The translations under genes were made by a program, and so were the position numbers. From Ascaris suum (taxonomy: Eukaryota; Nematoda; Chromadorea; Rhabditida; Ascarididae): a DNA stretch of 64,000 bases. How positions within the stretch are numbered: the first letter of the stretch is position 1; each line of letters begins with the position of its first letter. Location: positions 1,116,001 to 1,180,000 of the forward strand of contig CM024182.1 of assembly GCA_013433145.1 (NCBI GenBank), written 5' to 3'. Positions 12,701 to 56,773 of this stretch are shown in pieces. Below the pieces are notes generated by a model. The model did no database searches. It saw only the letters and a list, made by a program, of their open reading frames with translations, and was not told where the DNA came from.

Positions 12701-13101
12701 TGTATGAGTATACGTCTGAGTGAGGTGGAGGTGTCCGTGTGCGACTTTAATGTATGCTGCGACGATGCGGCATTCTCGATATCTTCTATTGTTATCGGCA
12801 TTGCACTGGGGAGTGTCCTGGCAAATTGTCTAGATTCCAACCTTTCCTCTGTTGTCGGATTTCCAAGTGCCTTTACGAATTTATGTTGCGGTCCGCTATG
12901 CACTGGACCATTTGAGAGGGAGTTAAATGCAGAGTTTTCGCGTTGTTGTCTGATCAGTGGTGTGCTGGTATGGCCTTCCTGAGGGGGAATAGAGTGGCGT
13001 GAGGCGTTCCACTCCCAAGGACTTTTCATCGGTGTCGACTTGGGGCGTGCGGAGTTTGAAGATTCGGAGGCCGTCGAAGTTTCATGCTGCATGCTTCCAT
13101 A
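12613..13101 (-). CDS. Possible Ser/Thr/Pro-rich exon of a minus-strand gene
   Basis: An open frame of about 160 codons on the minus strand. Its upstream two thirds (about 13092-12720) are rich in Ser, Thr, Pro and Gln and look like disordered protein; the downstream part runs into the GT-rich repeat and is doubtful. A possible acceptor (AATGTAG) sits just before codon TAT at 13101. It could be a 3' exon of the minus-strand gene whose better exons are at 13454-14181, but no phase-matched splice was found. No domain recognised. Confidence 0.3.
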   Translation of the reverse strand, partial: YGSMQHETSTASESSNSARPKSTPMKSPWEWNASRHSIPPQEGHTSTPLIRQQRENSAFNSLSNGPVHSGPQHKFVKALGNPTTEERLESRQFARTLPSAMPITIEDIENAASSQHTLKSHTDTSTSLRRILIHTEPNYAHIPRRTHIEAHPFEHADTCVHA

Positions 13102-13453
13102 CTACATTATTTGTTACTGCAGGGTTGGACTGCATTTCAGATGCCTTCGGTATAGAATATTTGACTAGCATTTTTCAATTGGTAGCATCGGATAACACAG
13201 CTCAACAGCTGTAGGTGCAGTCGGTAGAATGGGTCAGAGTAGATCCGATTCGTCACTACTAAACTCCATGCAAATAAGCACCAAATAGGAAGCAAGGGGC
13301 CGCATCCTCAGACATGCTACTCTTCTTTCCACTTTTTGTGATCCAATGAGAAGTTTCGTTATCGACTGCTACTAAGGGCTTCGGTGATTCTTAGTGTCAA
13401 CGTAGCAGTATAATCGCTAGCAACTGCTCAGCGATTGGTGGAGATATTGGAAC

Positions 13454-13579
13454 TTAGCAGCTTCCGTTAATATTAGCATAGGTTTTATCTAAAAGCACTC
13501 TGGATTGTGATCGAGGGCCAATCGGCTGCTTGACCTCAGGTCTTGCTGTTGCGGTTCGCTTTTCCCTTACGTCCTCCCG
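13454..13579 (-). CDS. Minus-strand gene, candidate exon E with stop
   Basis: An acceptor TTGTATGCAG is followed by 41 codons (starting REDVREKRTATARPEVKQPI) and a TAA. It is basic and proline-containing with no domain recognised. It starts in phase 0. It could be the terminal exon of the same minus-strand gene, alternative to the exon at 13702-13810, or part of a longer form. The donor feeding it was not identified. Confidence 0.4.
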   Translation of the reverse strand, partial: REDVREKRTATARPEVKQPIGPRSQSRVLLDKTYANINGSC

Positions 13580-13701
13580 CTGCATACAAAGGGAATTTAA
13601 CATCTCCGCTAAGTGGAGATGCCGTAATATGGTAAGCGCTTTACATCAGGTCATCCCATCCGTATATTTTCTCTACTTAAATAACATCGGTCTTGGCAAT
13701 G

Positions 13702-13810
13702 CTAATCCCCAAAATTCTTTAACATAATGTTGAAGATGATGCGTAAGAAGTCAACAAATGATAAACTGCAAAGTCTAGCTTGAAATAGTGGACATGAATT
13801 CCCCATGAAC
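13702..13810 (-). CDS. Minus-strand gene, candidate exon D with stop
   Basis: A pyrimidine-rich acceptor (GTCTTTTCTGCAAAG) is followed by one base and 35 codons, then TAG. The phase matches exon C exactly (2 bases then 1 base, making CAG for Gln). The peptide is hydrophobic near its end (FVDFLRIIFNIMLKNFGD). The intron to exon C is 52 bases, a normal nematode length. Confidence 0.5.
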
Positions 13811-13862
13811 CTTTGCAGAAAAGACGCAGAGAGATTAGTCAAAATTAGTTCATCTCACTTAC

Positions 13863-13921
13863 TGTTTCATCTGCTCATAACCATAGATTATAACATCAAG
13901 ATCCGCCGCTAAGAATCCTGG
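13863..13921 (-). CDS. Minus-strand gene, exon C
   Basis: The acceptor ATTATTAG precedes 19 codons (PGFLAADLDVIIYGYEQMK) plus two bases, followed by a strong donor GTAAGTGAG. The next exon fits in phase. The preceding exon B ends in phase 2 while this exon is open only in phase 0, so one more small exon or an unseen splice variant is needed between them. Confidence 0.5.
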
Positions 13922-14000
13922 CTAATAATCTCGCTTTTCTTCACTTCTTTGCATCATTTGAATATAGAAGGCATTAGAACCAGGAGAATTTAATCCTTAC

Positions 14001-14181
14001 CTTGCACGAAACTTTTGGAAAATTTGTTCGTATCCAAATTCTTGTAGCACCAATTCATATCGTAGACTTGGATCAGGGCCTTCCATCGCAAATTCGTAGA
14101 AGTAGTCCAAAAACGAAATGCTTTTTCGTAATTGCGCATTGTGATGCCAGTTGATTACCTGCCTCTGATCATCGAACATCT
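14001..14181 (-). CDS. Minus-strand gene, exon B
   Basis: An open frame of about 60 codons ending at a good donor (GCAAG then GTAAGGATT). The peptide includes INWHHNAQLRKSISFLDYFY and ELVLQEFGYEQIFQKF, looks like a folded, mainly helical protein, and was not recognised as any family. The frame is open further upstream to about 14208. The ATG at 14179 could be a start, or the frame could follow an acceptor (GGACTAG). The gene's 5' part is not seen; it would run divergently from the large plus-strand gene that begins 780 bases away. Confidence 0.5.
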
Positions 14182-14249
14182 CTAGTCCCTCACCAAACGA
14201 CTCACCTTTTTAGAGCCTTACTTGAGAAAACTCGAAGAATCTGTGAAGG

Positions 14250-14461
14250 ATGATCTCAGCAAGCGAGGCTTTACAATTTGCTCGAATTTTCCCAATCCTT
14301 AACATAACTGTGACCGGGTGGGGAGCTACACCATGGGGTCTGTTGAACACAATCGAACTGACTGTCAAGCAAGACCGTGGCCCATTTATACCTTCGGCTA
14401 CGGCCCTGAAGGCATGGGGGGTCAAATACACACGGGGGAGATAACACATCAAGATCAACAA
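14250..14461. other. GC-rich block open on both strands
   Basis: Open on the plus strand (14250-14444) and on the minus strand (14461-14210), markedly more GC-rich than its neighbours. On the minus strand a donor-like GTAAGG follows the FEFSQ codons at about 14217. It may be a fragment of a repeated element or an exon; the sequence alone does not decide. Confidence 0.3.
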
Positions 14462-14940
14462 CTATGAGCCTACAGCTCGTTACATAATGAAGGTCACGAC
14501 GATAACAGCGACCATAAAACTGATTAGATCACAACAGATCACTTTTAAGTAGATCACTCGTTAACAAAGACGGAGGCCACTGCAATCAAACATGCAAACT
14601 TTGCAATGCTTGCTGCACGTTATGCACGAGCAGCAGTTCTAGTCACTGGTGCCAAACGCGGGGATGGGAAAAATATCATACAAGCCTTATTCGCAGACTG
14701 GGACCAAACAGTTCGCCTTCTTTACAAGAAACGAAAGATTCCATCCATCGTCGTAGTATTCGATCACTGGATATTGGCAGCCAAACTTTTGAGCATTCAA
14801 TATTGTTATCTTTTTTTGCGCCATGGGAATGATATTAAGGAAATATTGCTGGAAAGCCGAAATTGGCGAAAAAATCTCATGCCAGGCAATCTGAGGACAT
14901 AGCAACAGGTAAGCAATCATACTGCTGTTTGTGAAAATCA

Positions 14941-14957
14941 GTGAAAACAAGTTGCAG
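14941..14957 (+). promoter_or_regulatory. Putative acceptor directly before the start codon
   Basis: The bases before the ATG end in AAGTTGCAG, a 3' splice-site sequence placed immediately upstream of the first coding exon. In nematodes that position is typical of spliced-leader trans-splicing, or it may be the end of a 5' UTR intron. No TATA box is obvious nearby. Confidence 0.45.
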
Positions 14958-47841
<32,884 letters not shown>

Positions 47842-48319
47842 GGCCATTCATTTCAATTGTCGATATTTTCTCGTTATTGAATAGAACTTCCATTTCATCC
47901 AATACACATTTACTCTTTCATGTTGTGTCTCTTCTCGACCGTCCCAGTCTAACGACCGAAAGAAAGAGGCTCGATTTTTCCGCTTTCCGCCAATAACCTT
48001 TCGTTAATTCGCAGTAATAGGGGCGATATCTTTTACCTTTCCAAACAAGGACATAGAGATCGATCATACAATGGCGTTTGTATTTTTAATGAATGAGTGC
48101 AAAGCCTGTCATAGGACCGCCATTTGCAGCCTCACACTGCGGATACATTGCTGAAAATCTATGAAACCATTTCGTGAAGAGATTTGGACGTCTTATGCAT
48201 ATCGCAACTTGCCGAAACGTGTGCAAGTTTGCGCATGTCTTTGTTTTTGCGAGTAGGTTGGTTTGCGCTGCGCCTCTCGGTATGTGTATGCGTGCACTCG
48301 TCCATGTGTGTGTGGGGGC

Positions 48320-48332
48320 GGGGGGGGGGGGG
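48320..48332 (+). repeat. Poly-G tract (G13)
   Basis: Thirteen G after GGGGGC and followed by AGGGG, within a GT-rich stretch next to repeat A copy 3. Confidence 0.9.
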
Positions 48333-48367
48333 AGGGGCTACGCAACTGGAGGTCGGCGCGTTTAGTC

Positions 48368-48616
48368 ACAAGCGCGGGCGCGATAGAAGGATGAGAAAGA
48401 CCCCGCGCATTTTTAGCGAGCGATGCGGTCTTGGTCATTCAATTATAAAATCCTCGCAATAAATCTGAAAATACAAGGTAAGGAAGTAGAAATTGAAAAA
48501 GGAGTTTAAGCTGTTTTTAAGGAGCATTGAAAGCTCTATCAGAATCGTTCACAATTTAAGATAAAAACAAGGACTTCTCTATATCACCGATTTCTCATAA
48601 GACATGCAATTGACAT
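48368..48616 (+). repeat. Dispersed repeat A, copy 3
   Basis: Same order of words as 8806-9050: CAAGCGCGGGCGCG, GCGAGCGATGCGGTC, AAGGAGCATTGAAAGCTCTATCAGAATC, AAAACAAGGACTT, and GCAATTGACAT at the end. More diverged than the 8.8/12.2 kb pair. It lies about 500 bases after the end of the large gene, preceded by the same kind of GT-rich sequence as copy 2. Confidence 0.7.
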
Positions 48617-48629
48617 GAGCTGCACGGTT

Positions 48630-50800
48630 GACGGTGTAAGGCGCAGTTGCACTAGCCGCCACAAAACATAAACAAAGATGAAAACTTTGCTAAAGAAAGG
48701 CTTGAAACCACGTCAGACAAGCCCTCGACAGCAGGAAATGGTTCGACAAGGGAATGATAATTACTGCAAAAGTCGACGGAAAGAAGGTTTATAAACAAAA
48801 GCAACAAAAATTTCACGGAACACAGGGTATCAAATCGCAATAGATGAAACTCCGACAGGTGGAGGTCGCTCAAACATGGAACCACTATTGTGGCGGAAGA
48901 CGGCGAAAGGAGGGCACTGGTCACAGCATAATTAAAATAACTTGGAGCAGGACGTTGACAACAATGCAGCAATCGTTTATGGTGCAATGAAACTGCTATT
49001 ACAACCACCCATTCAACTATTCTTTGTGCAGTTATAAGGCGAGATCAGAATTAACGGCTTGATGCCTACCATGTGCGACGCGAGTTCTTCCCAAGCCCTG
49101 ATAGGCGTACAAGAGATACAGAAGTGCACTTTTGTGATTGAAGCATAACTGGACAAGACACGATGCTGTTTCGGTAAATGGTGCAAGGAAGTCAAATTTT
49201 ATCCTTTCATGCCAAAAACTACTATGTGGAATATACCTTCCTAGCAACATCCTCCCATCTTTATAGTGTTATTGATCTTTGTTTTGATGAATGTATCAGC
49301 TTTCCGCTCGTTTAATGTCAACTTCGCATAACCCGCCTCTATCAAATTATCTACGCAAATGATACGTCTAACTCATTTCTGTTTGAGAAAAATTCCCCTA
49401 AAATGACTTTAACTTTTGCTCATTGATTGATCAGTATTGATCTCCGAATGGTTCGTTCTTGATACATATTCATTTTTTGATTGCCCCGGATGGTTCGTAC
49501 TTGTTTTGGAATTTCGTTCTACTACTAACGATAGACGACTTTTACGCTAACTAATTCATTTGCTTAATTCTCGTTTATTGTTTCTTACCTATTACTTTAT
49601 TGTCGTTATTCCCTTTTATCTATACATTTAACTATTATTTCATTGTTCGTGCCGTTTTCTGATGTGTTTTTATCTAGTATTTTTCGTATTCTTGAATTAT
49701 GCTATTTATCGATTCGTTTCTCATCGTTTTTTTTTTTAATGTCAATTTTTAGTTTTTCTTATCGTCTACACTTCTTCTTAGCTATATATTTTCTCTGTAT
49801 TTCCTCTATATTATTCTAACTATAGTAATTTTCTTTAGAAATATTAAAGTGATTTGCTCTGAAAAATTTTACGCAACTAATTTTACAGCTTTGAAATAAA
49901 TAAAAATCGTATGAAAACATTTATGAAGCTGTGACTATAAAATTGAAAAGCAAATAGAAAGGAATCTTCCATAAGTGGTCGATGAAAATATAATTGCAAT
50001 ATTGAATTTTTTTTTTTTATTATTGACCGTGGAAAGTGTTAAATTAGAGAAGCGCATCATGCGACGTCCTGCCTCTATGTGTGGTTCTGTCATCGCGACG
50101 GCTTCAACTATGAAATTTATTAGGTGTAATAGGAATCATGGTATGACAGGTATAACCCAGGTATAACAAGAACTTCATGCACCAACATTCAAATTGATGG
50201 TGTCTAAAAATTTGCAAACTTTTCAGGCGTTACGGTTATCGTCATACATCTATCATTTAGCACATAGTCAATTTTTTAAGGCGATTTGTTTGTAAACATG
50301 GCGAGAACGGCTAAATTTTTGTGCGCATTATTTTGTTTGTTTTATTAATTGATCGTTATTTATGCTACCGGTCGGTCGAAAGCGGGAAGAACGTTTCGTG
50401 GTTTCTGGGAGCTACTTCAGTATTTGTTTCGTAAGATCGAGCTATACCTCCTCTTCTCCTTCCCTCCTCATCTTCCCTGCCAATTCCTAGTCATCATCAA
50501 ATTTTTTACTATTCATTAACCGAACCGCAAATCGTTATGACGATTACTGACTTCATCAATTTCCTGTATCTTCAGCAATGGAACAATTTCGGCGCAATAA
50601 CCTCAACTATTACTGTTCAGTGTTGAAGATGAGAGAATATTAGCCTCAAGGATATGGATGGTCACGACTAACGCATAATGGGTTAATGTTGGCGATCAGG
50701 AAGGAAAAAAACATTGAGATAAGCAAATACCTGAGAACTATTCATCCTATAGTTATTTATGAATTCACCTCAAGGTAAACTTATTGTTTTCATGAAACAC
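48630..50800. other. AT-rich intergenic stretch
   Basis: No exon with splice support. Minus-strand frames at 49008-48652 have no recognised domain. From about 49.2 kb the sequence becomes clearly more AT-rich than the first 48 kb. Confidence 0.45.
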
Positions 50801-50808
50801 ATAAAAAG
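50801..50808 (+). promoter_or_regulatory. TATA-box of the small secreted-peptide gene
   Basis: ATAAAAAG lies 75 bases upstream of the ATG at 50883, leaving room for a transcript start near 50835 and a short 5' UTR. Confidence 0.5.
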
Positions 50809-50882
50809 GTGTCAAGCAACAGGTCTTCAGTTTTCGTCCAGCGCAGCCGAGACGTTCGTGTTGTCCCACGTATATCGTTTAC

Positions 50883-51135
50883 ATGCATGAGCTAAAATTG
50901 CTGCTATTGATTATCAGTATCATTTCGCTAGGTACGTGACAGAAGTTGAGTCTAGTTGAGACTGATATGTTTCTCACCGGGCAACAACTTCTGTCTCGTG
51001 GTAGTAGCTGACGTCAAATCTAGCCCGATTTCCATCAGTCAACTCCGTGTCACAATCACTCACACAGAACGCATTGTTGTTGTTCTCAAACGAAGCATCG
51101 TGTACCTTCCATTATGGGCGCGAACTGATTCTTAG
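50883..51135 (+). CDS. Two-exon gene for a 58-residue secreted peptide
   Basis: Exon 1 (50883-50931) encodes MHELKLLLLIISIISL and one base. The donor G/GTACGTGAC, a 76-base intron and the acceptor GTAGTAG lead to exon 2 (51008-51135), which restores the frame (linking codon GCT, Ala) and continues for 41 codons to TAG. The first 17 residues are a clear signal peptide. The mature part (DVKSSPISISQLRVTITHTE, then RIVVVLKRSIVYLPLWARTDS) has no cysteine and no recognised family; the KR at its middle could be a dibasic processing site, as in neuropeptide precursors. Both exons lie in an otherwise gene-poor AT-rich region. Confidence 0.6.
50932..51007 (+). ncRNA. Hairpin-forming 76-base intron (mirtron candidate)
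   Basis: Bases 50938-50948 (GACAGAAGTTG) pair perfectly with 50985-50995 (CAACTTCTGTC). The pairing extends by ACG/CGT one mismatch further out, and by an inner TGAGA/TCTCA (50957-50961 with 50972-50976). The whole intron therefore folds into one hairpin whose base is close to the 5' splice site, with about an 8-base 3' tail. This is the layout of a mirtron. Confidence 0.45.
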
Positions 51136-53733
51136 AATATGTTCTGATGTGGATGGAAGGGAAAGGTGTTCGGCGGGAAGGAATCCCATCACGTCAACCT
51201 TAATGTATTGATGTTATCTGCTCATGCAATACGGCTGCTGTCGGCGGCCTTTCTCGGGTAAGCTAAATTGTTTTTGTGCGAAATTTGGCACGCCCGTGGA
51301 ATGCCCATTGCAGTATGCCAGTAATCCTTGTATTGTCCCAGTAATCCTTGTGTTCGAATATCCTATCTACTTAGGTGATAATCTTGAAAATGCTGAGCCG
51401 TCTTTCACAGACATGCGATAAGTCCACTCGAAGTATTTTATTCTTGTTAAACGTAAAGTTGCATTTGAGTCGCACTATAAAGCACAGAGGCAATAGAACT
51501 TTTTGGTTACTTTGTGCTGAATAATTTAGCACGCAGCTTGTTTAGCATTTTTTAATGCATCGGTTCAATCCAACTGTATGCATCAATCTGGTGCAACGGT
51601 ATGTTACTTACCTACTTGCAAAGCACTATATCGCATGGATCCATCGACTCAGACTTTCAGATCGACTGTTCAATCGCAGAAGAGGCATCACTTAGTCTCA
51701 CAAGTCGAATTTGTTTGTGCAAGATTCACACGACAAATTCGGTCGTTAAAATTATGACCAAGTCGTTCGTCACAAATTCCTAACAAAAGCTAAAATACAA
51801 GGAAAAGCACTGATTTTTTTTAGCTTATAAGTCTTTGGAAAATCCAGATGGGTTGATGGAATCTAAAAATAGATTATTTTTCGAATATCCTATATAAATT
51901 GAGCGGGGCATCTATTTTTTTCTACCGACATGCATGGCTGCGCACTTTGAAGGACGACAATCTCGCAAAGGTAATAAGTATTGCACCCATCAAAGCTGTA
52001 TATGACTGCAACACTTATTTGCTACGGCTGGTAATAATTACGACTAACGAGAACGATTTCTCACCGTTAGGTTGCTCCAGTAGACAGCATTTAATCATGC
52101 ACAGTGGTGAAACTTGAATGTTGAAGGTATAATTGTGTTGTTTCCTACTGATATAAAGGTATGAAAAAGTGGATGTATATTTTTTTTTCTCATCAATAAT
52201 CTGCATTTGTTCTCAAAATGAACTAAACATCGTGACGGCTGGCAATATACAATAAATGGCTCTGGAGAATCTGAGATATGAGGACGCATTAGCTCCGATG
52301 ATTTATTGAGAATCATCGAATTCGATGATTTCCCGTCTATTGTTTAAAAATGATAATTTATGAGTTGCATCTCTTATTTATCAAGCTTTAAAATTTCCTC
52401 TCTTATACGGAAATGCTATAAGTTTCATCTCTATATTTAATTTATTGCTATCTTAGTATAGATTGAGTCAATCGATTTGCTCAGACAAGGCATATGTTGG
52501 AGTTAATTTAATACGGAAGTGATTGATGGCATCCCTTTGTTACGACGTAAAGTGGCATTAGGTCAGTAGTGTTCAGTAGCCTTCAATGATATGTCGCACT
52601 TTAACGATATTACTAATCAGATTGATCCAGTGCCTCTCGATGTTTGGCAGTTGGGATTATTCGCATACCTTCTGTTGAGCATAAGCCAGTGAAATATGGA
52701 ATGTTACACATAGCGGGATTCTTCAGTTCTGTTCCTTCCTGTTTACCTTTATTGATGGTTCAGCTTATGCAAGCGGAAATGCTTTTGCATATGGTTTGAG
52801 CACATTGAATTTTATTAAGTTCAATCCAATTTAATCCTTTCCTCTTTACTATTCTTACGAAAAGATGAGGTATGCAATCGAATATTCGTCTCTGATCAAT
52901 TTTCATGCGAATCCCTCTCATGTCTATTCTGTTGAAAAATCATATAAAAGCAAGTGAAATTCATTTGATTCCGGAATTAATTATTTTCGAGGAGAATATT
53001 CCACTAATCTCTATGAGAGCGATTGATGGGGCTATATCTTAATGCGTATTCAATTGAAAGCTGCATTGATGTCAAAGAATTGATTCGACGTTATTGCCAT
53101 CCGATTGACTTCTGTGATATATGTTGTTGAGATTGGTTATTCGTCAACATAGCAATAATTTTCCGCCCTCATTTATTACAGAAAAAAAAAATATTTGCTG
53201 CAAAAATGAAGTGAATTTGTGTTTATGTGTTGATAATAAGGCAACAGAAGGCGCCATAAATCGTAGGAAACACATCCGAAGCGTCAGAGCAGTTGTCGAT
53301 AGGAATTTATTGTGACAGCATGGTAAGATGCGCGCCTCTGATAGAGTTGCATCATTGCCGCCAGACGCATCCATTTAACGTCTGCGGCTTAGGCATTGCT
53401 CATCTTTCGTGGTCGTCCTTGAAACGACTCGTTCTTCGAATGCTTCAGAAGTCATTGTAGCTTATGAGTTTGCCGTCAAACTGAGATATCCAGCAAAACG
53501 ATAATACGAACTACTTGAGCTTCTTTTCCATAATCACTCAAATTCAACATTGAATATCTGCTTAATGTGCATCTAAATGCTGCAGTATCTTACAGCGAAC
53601 AAATCTGACGTTTACGCCGTCCCACGATTTCAATGTCATAGAGATTTCACCTGGACACTTTTTCCTTGCCCTACTATCCTTCATTTTTATCTTCCACCTT
53701 TCTCAACGATTACTTCAGCTGGCTAAATGAAAG
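51136..53733. other. AT-rich intergenic stretch
   Basis: No gene seen. It includes a 14-base tandem repeat CCAGTAATCCTTGT (51318-51331 and 51338-51351) and a perfect 20-bp palindrome at 52311-52330. Confidence 0.45.
52311..52330. repeat. Perfect 20-bp palindrome
   Basis: AATCATCGAATTCGATGATT is identical to its reverse complement. Confidence 0.9.
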
Positions 53734-53778
53734 AAATATTTTCAGCAATTGAAGTGGACTTCAACTGCTGAAATATTT
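53734..53778 (+). repeat. Hairpin with 2-base loop
   Basis: Arms AAATATTTTCAGCAATTGAA(GT) and its near-perfect complement (53758-53778) are separated by GG; one bulged base and one mismatch in about 21 pairs. Confidence 0.8.
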
Positions 53779-53789
53779 GTATATTTCTT

Positions 53790-53823
53790 ATTTGCATGTT
53801 ATATTTGCATATTACATTTGCAT
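53790..53823 (+). promoter_or_regulatory. Three octamer motifs ATTTGCAT with 13-base period
   Basis: ATTTGCAT occurs at 53790-53797, 53803-53810 and 53816-53823, exactly 13 bases apart, directly after the hairpin. ATTTGCAT is the consensus for POU-domain factors. No gene with a clear start follows, so it may simply be an AT-rich tandem repeat. Confidence 0.4.
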
Positions 53824-55944
53824 ATTACTTCCATAATCCAGAAATGATTTATATATTTAAGGAAAGCTACTTCCATTGAGTGGTTTGATTTCACATAATA
53901 AATAATTGCTTTAAAAAATTCAATAAAAAAAAGCATTCGATAAATCAAAATTCACTTGAAGATGCATTATTTTTTTCCTGCACGAAAAATCGATAGGAGT
54001 TTAGCTTGATGCAGAAAAAAAGAAGCCGAAAAACGTTGCGATGACATATTTGTACTGTTTGATTGATAAGCTTTGCGATGATTTAAATTTTTTCAATAAA
54101 TCGAAAATAAATTCCAATACAATATCGGAATTTTTTAATACCATTTTGTTGATTTTTCTTAATACAAAAATAGGATAATCGAGAAGATTTTTGAAATTTA
54201 CTCATAAAACATATCAAAGATGAAGAAGGAATTACAAAACGAAGAAAAAACTAAACAAAAATGGATGGCTGGAAAACAAACTTATATAGAGTGGAAAAAT
54301 TGCAAAATGTAAATTATTGATGAATTACAATATGAAATTGCAAAACGAGAGAATTTCATACGCAAACAGTTAAACGTTAATAAATAATAAATACTTATTG
54401 CACTTGTTTTAGTCAATTTTTAGATAAATCGTTGAAATTAAACAAAATTTTGATGGAATTGAACTTTTCAATTAAAACAATCGTCATTATATGTTACGAT
54501 TAATCAAGTTAATCATCGATTCTATTTGCATAAACTTTGCAAATATAATTGCAAATTTCTATATGACAGTAATTAGCATTGCAAAATCGATACAATCAAT
54601 CCATAAAGCCGTTAATCGAGTAATTGCTTGTAGCAGCTTAAAATGTCAGGAAGACGATTCTTAAGAGAAAGAGGACAAATTTAATAAGAGAAGAAGTTGA
54701 AAAAATTTGGTCCCCTAAATATTCCATCCTCAAAGAAACTTGCGATTTCAGTACGTTTAATAATGTGAAGCATTCTACATCGGCTAATTGCAAAAAAAGA
54801 GAAGGACTTTTGCTGAATTTTTGCTATTTTTTTGGTCAATAAATCAAAGTTATGTGAATTTTCTTCAATTTCAGGTTAAAATAAAAAAGCAATTTCGTTA
54901 TAAATTGAAATTAAAAGCCTGAAGAAATGATGCTAATGTAAAAATTCTTATCGAACGTTTAGCTGAGTTTATAGAGAAAAAAAAAATTAGCAATGTTACG
55001 TTGCAATATTGCAGTTAAATGTAGGCGCAGTTGTTTCTTTAGAAAATTGATCGTTTTTCTACACTAATTACGACAATTTCAAGTTGTGACGTTTTGTTTT
55101 GCAATGTCTGATTCTCATCTATTCTCATCTCATTCTTATTCCCATTTTTTTTCCCTCCTCCTCAATCGTTATTTCATTTTTCGAATTTATATTCTTCTTT
55201 CATAGCGACGTTCACAATATTCAACATTTGCAAATGTGCAAAAAATTTAATCGAATGCGTTGCAATTTTTTCGCGACAATTCAGCATTTATTTCTATTGT
55301 TGCATTCAGTAGTACTCTTAAATGTGAAACTTTTATTGATGTTTTATTGGTTTTTGAATGTTAAAAAAAAATCTACCACGAGAATAATTTACTTATTCAT
55401 CTCAATTAGACTTTTATTTATTTCAACATCCCGAAATGCTAAGACATCTAGAAAAGAAAAGTGAAAACGAACCCCCCAAAAAAAAGAGGAAGATGTTTCT
55501 TTGACAAAATCTGAGCGATAAGATAATAATCGCTAAAAAAGCAACAGCGGAAAGCCACTAAGATTTGACGATGAAATTCAAACATTTCTGCCTAAAAATC
55601 TAATGGTCGATTTATACATAGGCATTTATAACACACTTAGTATCTTTATAATACGTAATTAACCTAATATTGCTGTTCCACTTTATGCTTAGATTTTAAG
55701 TATTTAGTAACGAAAGGTTGATCTCTGCATATAAATTGAGTGGAAAGTGTGATATCTCCAAAGCAAAACACCTCCAATATAAAACTGCGACATAAAAGCA
55801 TCGAAATATACTTCCTTTCGAGTTTCATTAAAAGATATCCCGCCTAAAAGATATTATATTGATTAAATATATTTAAGAGTATGAGCTATTCTAAATTGGA
55901 GAGGATTTACTAATTCGAGGAATGTTATATTTGAAAGGGACGGA

Positions 55945-55958
55945 GGGGGGGGGGGGGG
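55945..55958 (+). repeat. Poly-G tract (G14)
   Basis: Fourteen G followed by AGGGGGGTTGGGG, so four G-runs lie within about 30 bases, in very AT-rich surroundings. Confidence 0.9.
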
Positions 55959-56751
55959 AGGGGGGTTGGGGCTTACTAATTCTTGAATACGATAAGAAGG
56001 ATATAAGAATTGAATGCACTCAAAATGTCCATCAATTATGCTGATGCCATGAATTGATGATTTAGTGTCAATGTGGACGAACAGGCGTTGAACGAGTTGA
56101 GAGTTACGAAAGCAACAAATGCCAGCCATTTCTTCGTTTCGTCTATTTTGTCGGCGATTATTTATGCATCTCAATACGTTTTATTTAATTGTTCGTTTCT
56201 TCGGTTCACTTAATAATCTACTTCATTCAGAAAAAATTTTAGTAATGAATTTTTTTCTTTCAAATATCTCTTGAAAATGAAATCTCTAAAAAAACTTAAA
56301 AATATCTACGAAATAAAATGTAGTGAAAATTTCAATTTCTACGTTTATTTTTCTATTACGATCAATTCTTTATAATTTATCATTAGTTACTGTCTAAATG
56401 AAATCGACATTAGAACAATTGTATTTTGATTATTTTAATTCTACAATTGTTTACTTCACTGTTTCAATTTTTCGATGAATTAATAATAGAATAAACTTTT
56501 AAGCTTTCTTCACCTAATATAGAGAAAAAATTTGTTGTACTTATTTAAAATTTTCGATTTATGCCAATATTGTTAGGATTCATAAGTTTGAAGATTATTT
56601 GCATATTTCATTTATTATTCGTTTCTTTTATTTAGAATTTACTGCTTTAAATATTCATCAGTTTTTCTGAAATTCTTTTTTTTTTCTTGTTTGTTTCAAT
56701 ATTTTTGGACAACTATTTGCTGCACTTGTTGATGTGCTCGTTTTTTCTTTC

Positions 56752-56773
56752 TTTTTTTTTTTTTTTTTTTTTT
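56752..56773. repeat. Poly-T tract (T22)
   Basis: Twenty-two consecutive T after a T-rich stretch. Confidence 0.9.

Noticed and set aside
12366..12707. Open frame rich in Cys, Val and Arg
   Set aside because: It is the translation of a GT-rich simple repeat and is open on both strands.
55099..55464. 121-codon frame in AT-rich DNA
   Set aside because: T-rich low-complexity codons (Phe, Leu, Ile, Ser) on a strand with few A residues, which keeps stops rare; no signal peptide plus mature pattern, no splice sites.
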